In this document: one piece after another, positions 62,319 through 64,000 of the stretch
Numbering within the stretch: position 1 is the stretch's first letter
Layout: the number at the start of each line of letters is the position of its first letter
NCBI GenBank assembly: GCA_900539225.1
Contig: UQBO01000004.1
Location: 76,907-140,906 of the forward strand
Reading direction: 5' to 3'
Length of the DNA stretch: 64,000 bases
Source of the DNA: an uncultured Eubacteriales bacterium
GTDB lineage: Bacteria > Bacillota > Clostridia > Tissierellales > Peptoniphilaceae
Notes under the pieces: generated by a model
The model's input: only the letters and a program-made list of their open reading frames with translations
Told to the model about the DNA's origin: nothing
Databases searched by the model: none
Translations under genes and position numbers: made by a program

Positions 62319-63845
62319 ATGCAAATAAAAAATTTAACAATCAGACTAAAAAAAGATGGAAGAACTATAATTGACAATTTAACATTTTCGATAAATGATG
62401 GTGATAGGCTTTCTCTTATTGGCGAAGAAGGCAATGGCAAGTCTACTCTGCTTAAGGCAATTACAGACGCAGATGATTTTCTTAGCTACGCAGAAATAAG
62501 TGGCGAGATTATCCGTGACGAATCCATAGCCATGGTTCCACAGATAGCTACAAGTGATGTGCTTGATAAAAGCTTGAGTGACCTTATATACACTAGTGAT
62601 GGACTTGCTGTCGACATAAGTGATTTTTATAAAGCAATAAACGCTTTTAAAGTTGATGTGAGCGATTTGGAAAGAAAGCTTGAGACTTACTCTGGCGGAG
62701 AGAGAATGAAAATTTTAATTTCTCTTGCAGTTGCAAAGAGCCCTTCTCTACTTGTTCTAGATGAGCCAACAAATGATATCGACTTTAAATCGATGGAAAT
62801 GCTTGAAAAAATTCTTAAAGACTTTAACGGCAAAATCATTTTTGCAAGTCACGATACTTACTTCATCCAAAACGTCGCTACTAAGATTATGCACTTTGAG
62901 CTAATACAAAACAAGACAAAATCTCGTATCACTGTGAGCGGCAATGATTACGATAGCTATATTAAGCTTAGAGAGGATCAAATTCTTACTCAAACGCAAA
63001 GAGCTAAAAATGACAAGGCTCGTATTGAAGAGAAAGAAGAACGCTGGAGACGTGTTCATGACAGTGTTGAACATGATCTTAGAAAAGAAAAGAATGACAG
63101 ATTAGGTAGATACCTTAAAAAGACCATGCATGAAGTAAAGGCACACGAGAAACTTATTGAGTGGGAAAAAGAAAAGATGACGCAAATGCCAGACTTCGAA
63201 GAACAAATTTTTGTTAACTATAATAAGGAAAAGCTTATTGAGAATGGTAAATGTGTTTTAAATCTACATTTGGATGAATTAAAAGCCAGCGATAAAAAAC
63301 TTGCCGATAATATTGATTTAGAGTCATATGGCAAGAATAAAATTGCCATAGTTGGAAAGAATGGCGCCGGCAAGACCACTCTACTAAGTATTATAAAGAA
63401 TAATATTAGCAAAGATTTAAAAGTATCATACATGCCGCAAAATTATGAAGATGAATTAATCACTCATAATAACGCTATTGAATATTTAAAAGTTGACTAT
63501 ACTAAGGAAGAAGAAACTAAAATAAGAACTTATTTAGCATCTCTTAAGTTTACAAGAGATGAAGTGATTAATAAAATTTCTGAACTAAGTGGCGGGCAAA
63601 AGGCAAAGCTTTTCTTTGCAAAGATGCAGCTTATGGAGCCCGATGTTTTAGTTTTAGATGAACCGACGAGAAATATCTCACCTTTGTCAATGCCAGCTAT
63701 AAGTGATGAGATGAAAAACTTTGGTGGAGCCATCTTTTTTGTATCACACGATAGGTACTTTATTAATCACGTAGCTGATGAAGTCTATGAGCTAAATGAG
63801 AACGGCTTAAGTAAAATAGATAAAATCAATGAATTTGCACAATAA
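62319..63845 (+). CDS. ABC-F family ATPase
   Basis: A 508-residue soluble protein with two ABC domains and a central linker. First domain: Walker A GEEGNGKST, signature YSGGERMK, Walker B LLVLDEPTNDID. Second: GKNGAGKTT, LSGGQKAK, and VLVLDEPTRNISPLS. The linker between them (about residues 210-290) is rich in Lys, Arg and Glu. ABC-F proteins act on the ribosome rather than in transport. The EPTRN.SPLS motif of the second domain is, as I recall, typical of the Lsa/Vga/VmlR-like antibiotic-resistance group, so it may protect ribosomes from drugs; this is inference. No attenuation leader is evident. Confidence 0.9.
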   Translation: MQIKNLTIRLKKDGRTIIDNLTFSINDGDRLSLIGEEGNGKSTLLKAITDADDFLSYAEISGEIIRDESIAMVPQIATSDVLDKSLSDLIYTSDGLAVDISDFYKAINAFKVDVSDLERKLETYSGGERMKILISLAVAKSPSLLVLDEPTNDIDFKSMEMLEKILKDFNGKIIFASHDTYFIQNVATKIMHFELIQNKTKSRITVSGNDYDSYIKLREDQILTQTQRAKNDKARIEEKEERWRRVHDSVEHDLRKEKNDRLGRYLKKTMHEVKAHEKLIEWEKEKMTQMPDFEEQIFVNYNKEKLIENGKCVLNLHLDELKASDKKLADNIDLESYGKNKIAIVGKNGAGKTTLLSIIKNNISKDLKVSYMPQNYEDELITHNNAIEYLKVDYTKEEETKIRTYLASLKFTRDEVINKISELSGGQKAKLFFAKMQLMEPDVLVLDEPTRNISPLSMPAISDEMKNFGGAIFFVSHDRYFINHVADEVYELNENGLSKIDKINEFAQ

Positions 63846-64000
63846 ATATCCTCCGGCCTAGCCGGGGGGGTTCTCATGCGGCCCAAAGGGCCTGTATTAC
63901 TAGCCACGCCTCAAGGACGTTGGTTAATCTGTCACTTGCAAATTATACTAGCTACCCTTTAAAAGGGTCTATTGTATCAAATGTCAGCTGTTCACTAAGC
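63846..64000 (-). mobile_element. Candidate right end of an IS200/IS605-type element with omega-RNA-like structure
   Basis: Starting right at the ABC-F stop, the minus strand shows a GC-rich, highly structured stretch unlike the rest of the window. It has hairpins GCCGGGGG/CCTCCGGC (63850-63868), GGCCC/GGGCC (63880-63892), an ACG-based stem near 63904-63922, and ACCCTTT/AAAGGGT (63952-63968). GCATGAGAACCCCCCCGGC followed by a terminal hairpin resembles right ends of tnpB-carrying elements, where the guide RNA ends. A frame open to the window edge stops with TAG at 63952 (last residues TIDPFKG) and could be the tail of a TnpB gene. The element is cut by the window, so this rests on pattern only. 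Confidence 0.45.

Noticed and set aside
1..64000. CRISPR arrays, tRNA or rRNA genes, prophage genes
   Set aside because: No regularly spaced repeats, no tRNA-like cloverleaf segments and no phage structural proteins were seen on reading both strands.

Overview
This is a low-GC, anaerobic Firmicute-type chromosome segment. The best guess is a Tissierellia/Peptoniphilaceae-like amino-acid fermenter. The grounds are AT-rich coding with strong AGGAGG ribosome sites and TTGACA-N17-TATAAT promoters, a complete selenocysteine-dependent glycine reductase operon, a four-gene glycine cleavage operon with split GcvP, and a pyrBI-type aspartate carbamoyltransferase. The genus is inference only; no database search was possible, and family names come from recognising the protein sequences. 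Almost everything reads from the minus strand; only four genes (a DUF4300 lipoprotein, an M3-like protein, an ABC-F ATPase and nothing else large besides the lipoprotein/M3 pair region) are on the plus strand, i.e. three confident plus-strand genes.

Layout, left to right. 1-1.4 kb: a BlaI-type repressor with a BlaR1/M56 sensor whose frame is broken by one in-frame TAA. 1.5-11.9 kb: a cell-wall polysaccharide operon (mazF-like gene, UDP-sugar dehydrogenase, glycosyltransferase, two DUF4330 proteins, O-antigen-ligase/polymerase, a glycosyltransferase-CsaB fusion, TagA, transketolase), read from a consensus promoter in front of mazF to a strong terminator at 1.53 kb. 11.9-18.2 kb: pyrB-pyrI-pyrF-pyrK-pyrD followed by an AcpS-NnrD fusion and alr. 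18.2-26.7 kb: trxB-trxA-grdE-grdA-grdB-grdC-grdD, with UGA(Sec) codons in grdA and grdB, under a tandem glycine riboswitch whose P1 helix competes with a terminator. 26.7-35.3 kb: a mixed operon from rodA through a QueG-KBL fusion, DUF503, nth, VanW protein, HAD phosphatase and trmL to a Na/Pi transporter. 35.4-48.9 kb: L25/Ctc, PrsA, Mfd, Pth, Prs, GlmU, MATE, an ABC exporter pair, an unrecognised protein and CvfB. 48.9-55.6 kb: TIM-barrel protein, flippase-like protein, M18 aminopeptidase, then the divergent DUF4300 lipoprotein, rpsD, and an M3-peptidase homologue that has lost its HExxH motif. 55.6-62.3 kb: PatB/MalY aminotransferase, YitT, and gcvPB-gcvPA-gcvH-gcvT. 62.3-64 kb: an ABC-F ATPase followed directly by what looks like the right end of an IS200/IS605-type element.

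The theme is glycine: reductive use (glycine reductase with dedicated thioredoxin and thioredoxin reductase), oxidative use (glycine cleavage) and a 2-amino-3-ketobutyrate CoA ligase domain lie within 45 kb. Only the reductase operon has a recognisable glycine riboswitch; the cleavage operon has a long structured leader of another kind. The most notable unusual items are the M3 pseudo-peptidase, the gcv leader with a possible small upstream ORF, the QueG-KBL and AcpS-NnrD fusions, the orphan MazF heading a wall-polysaccharide operon, the broken BlaR1, and the candidate omega-RNA end at the right edge.
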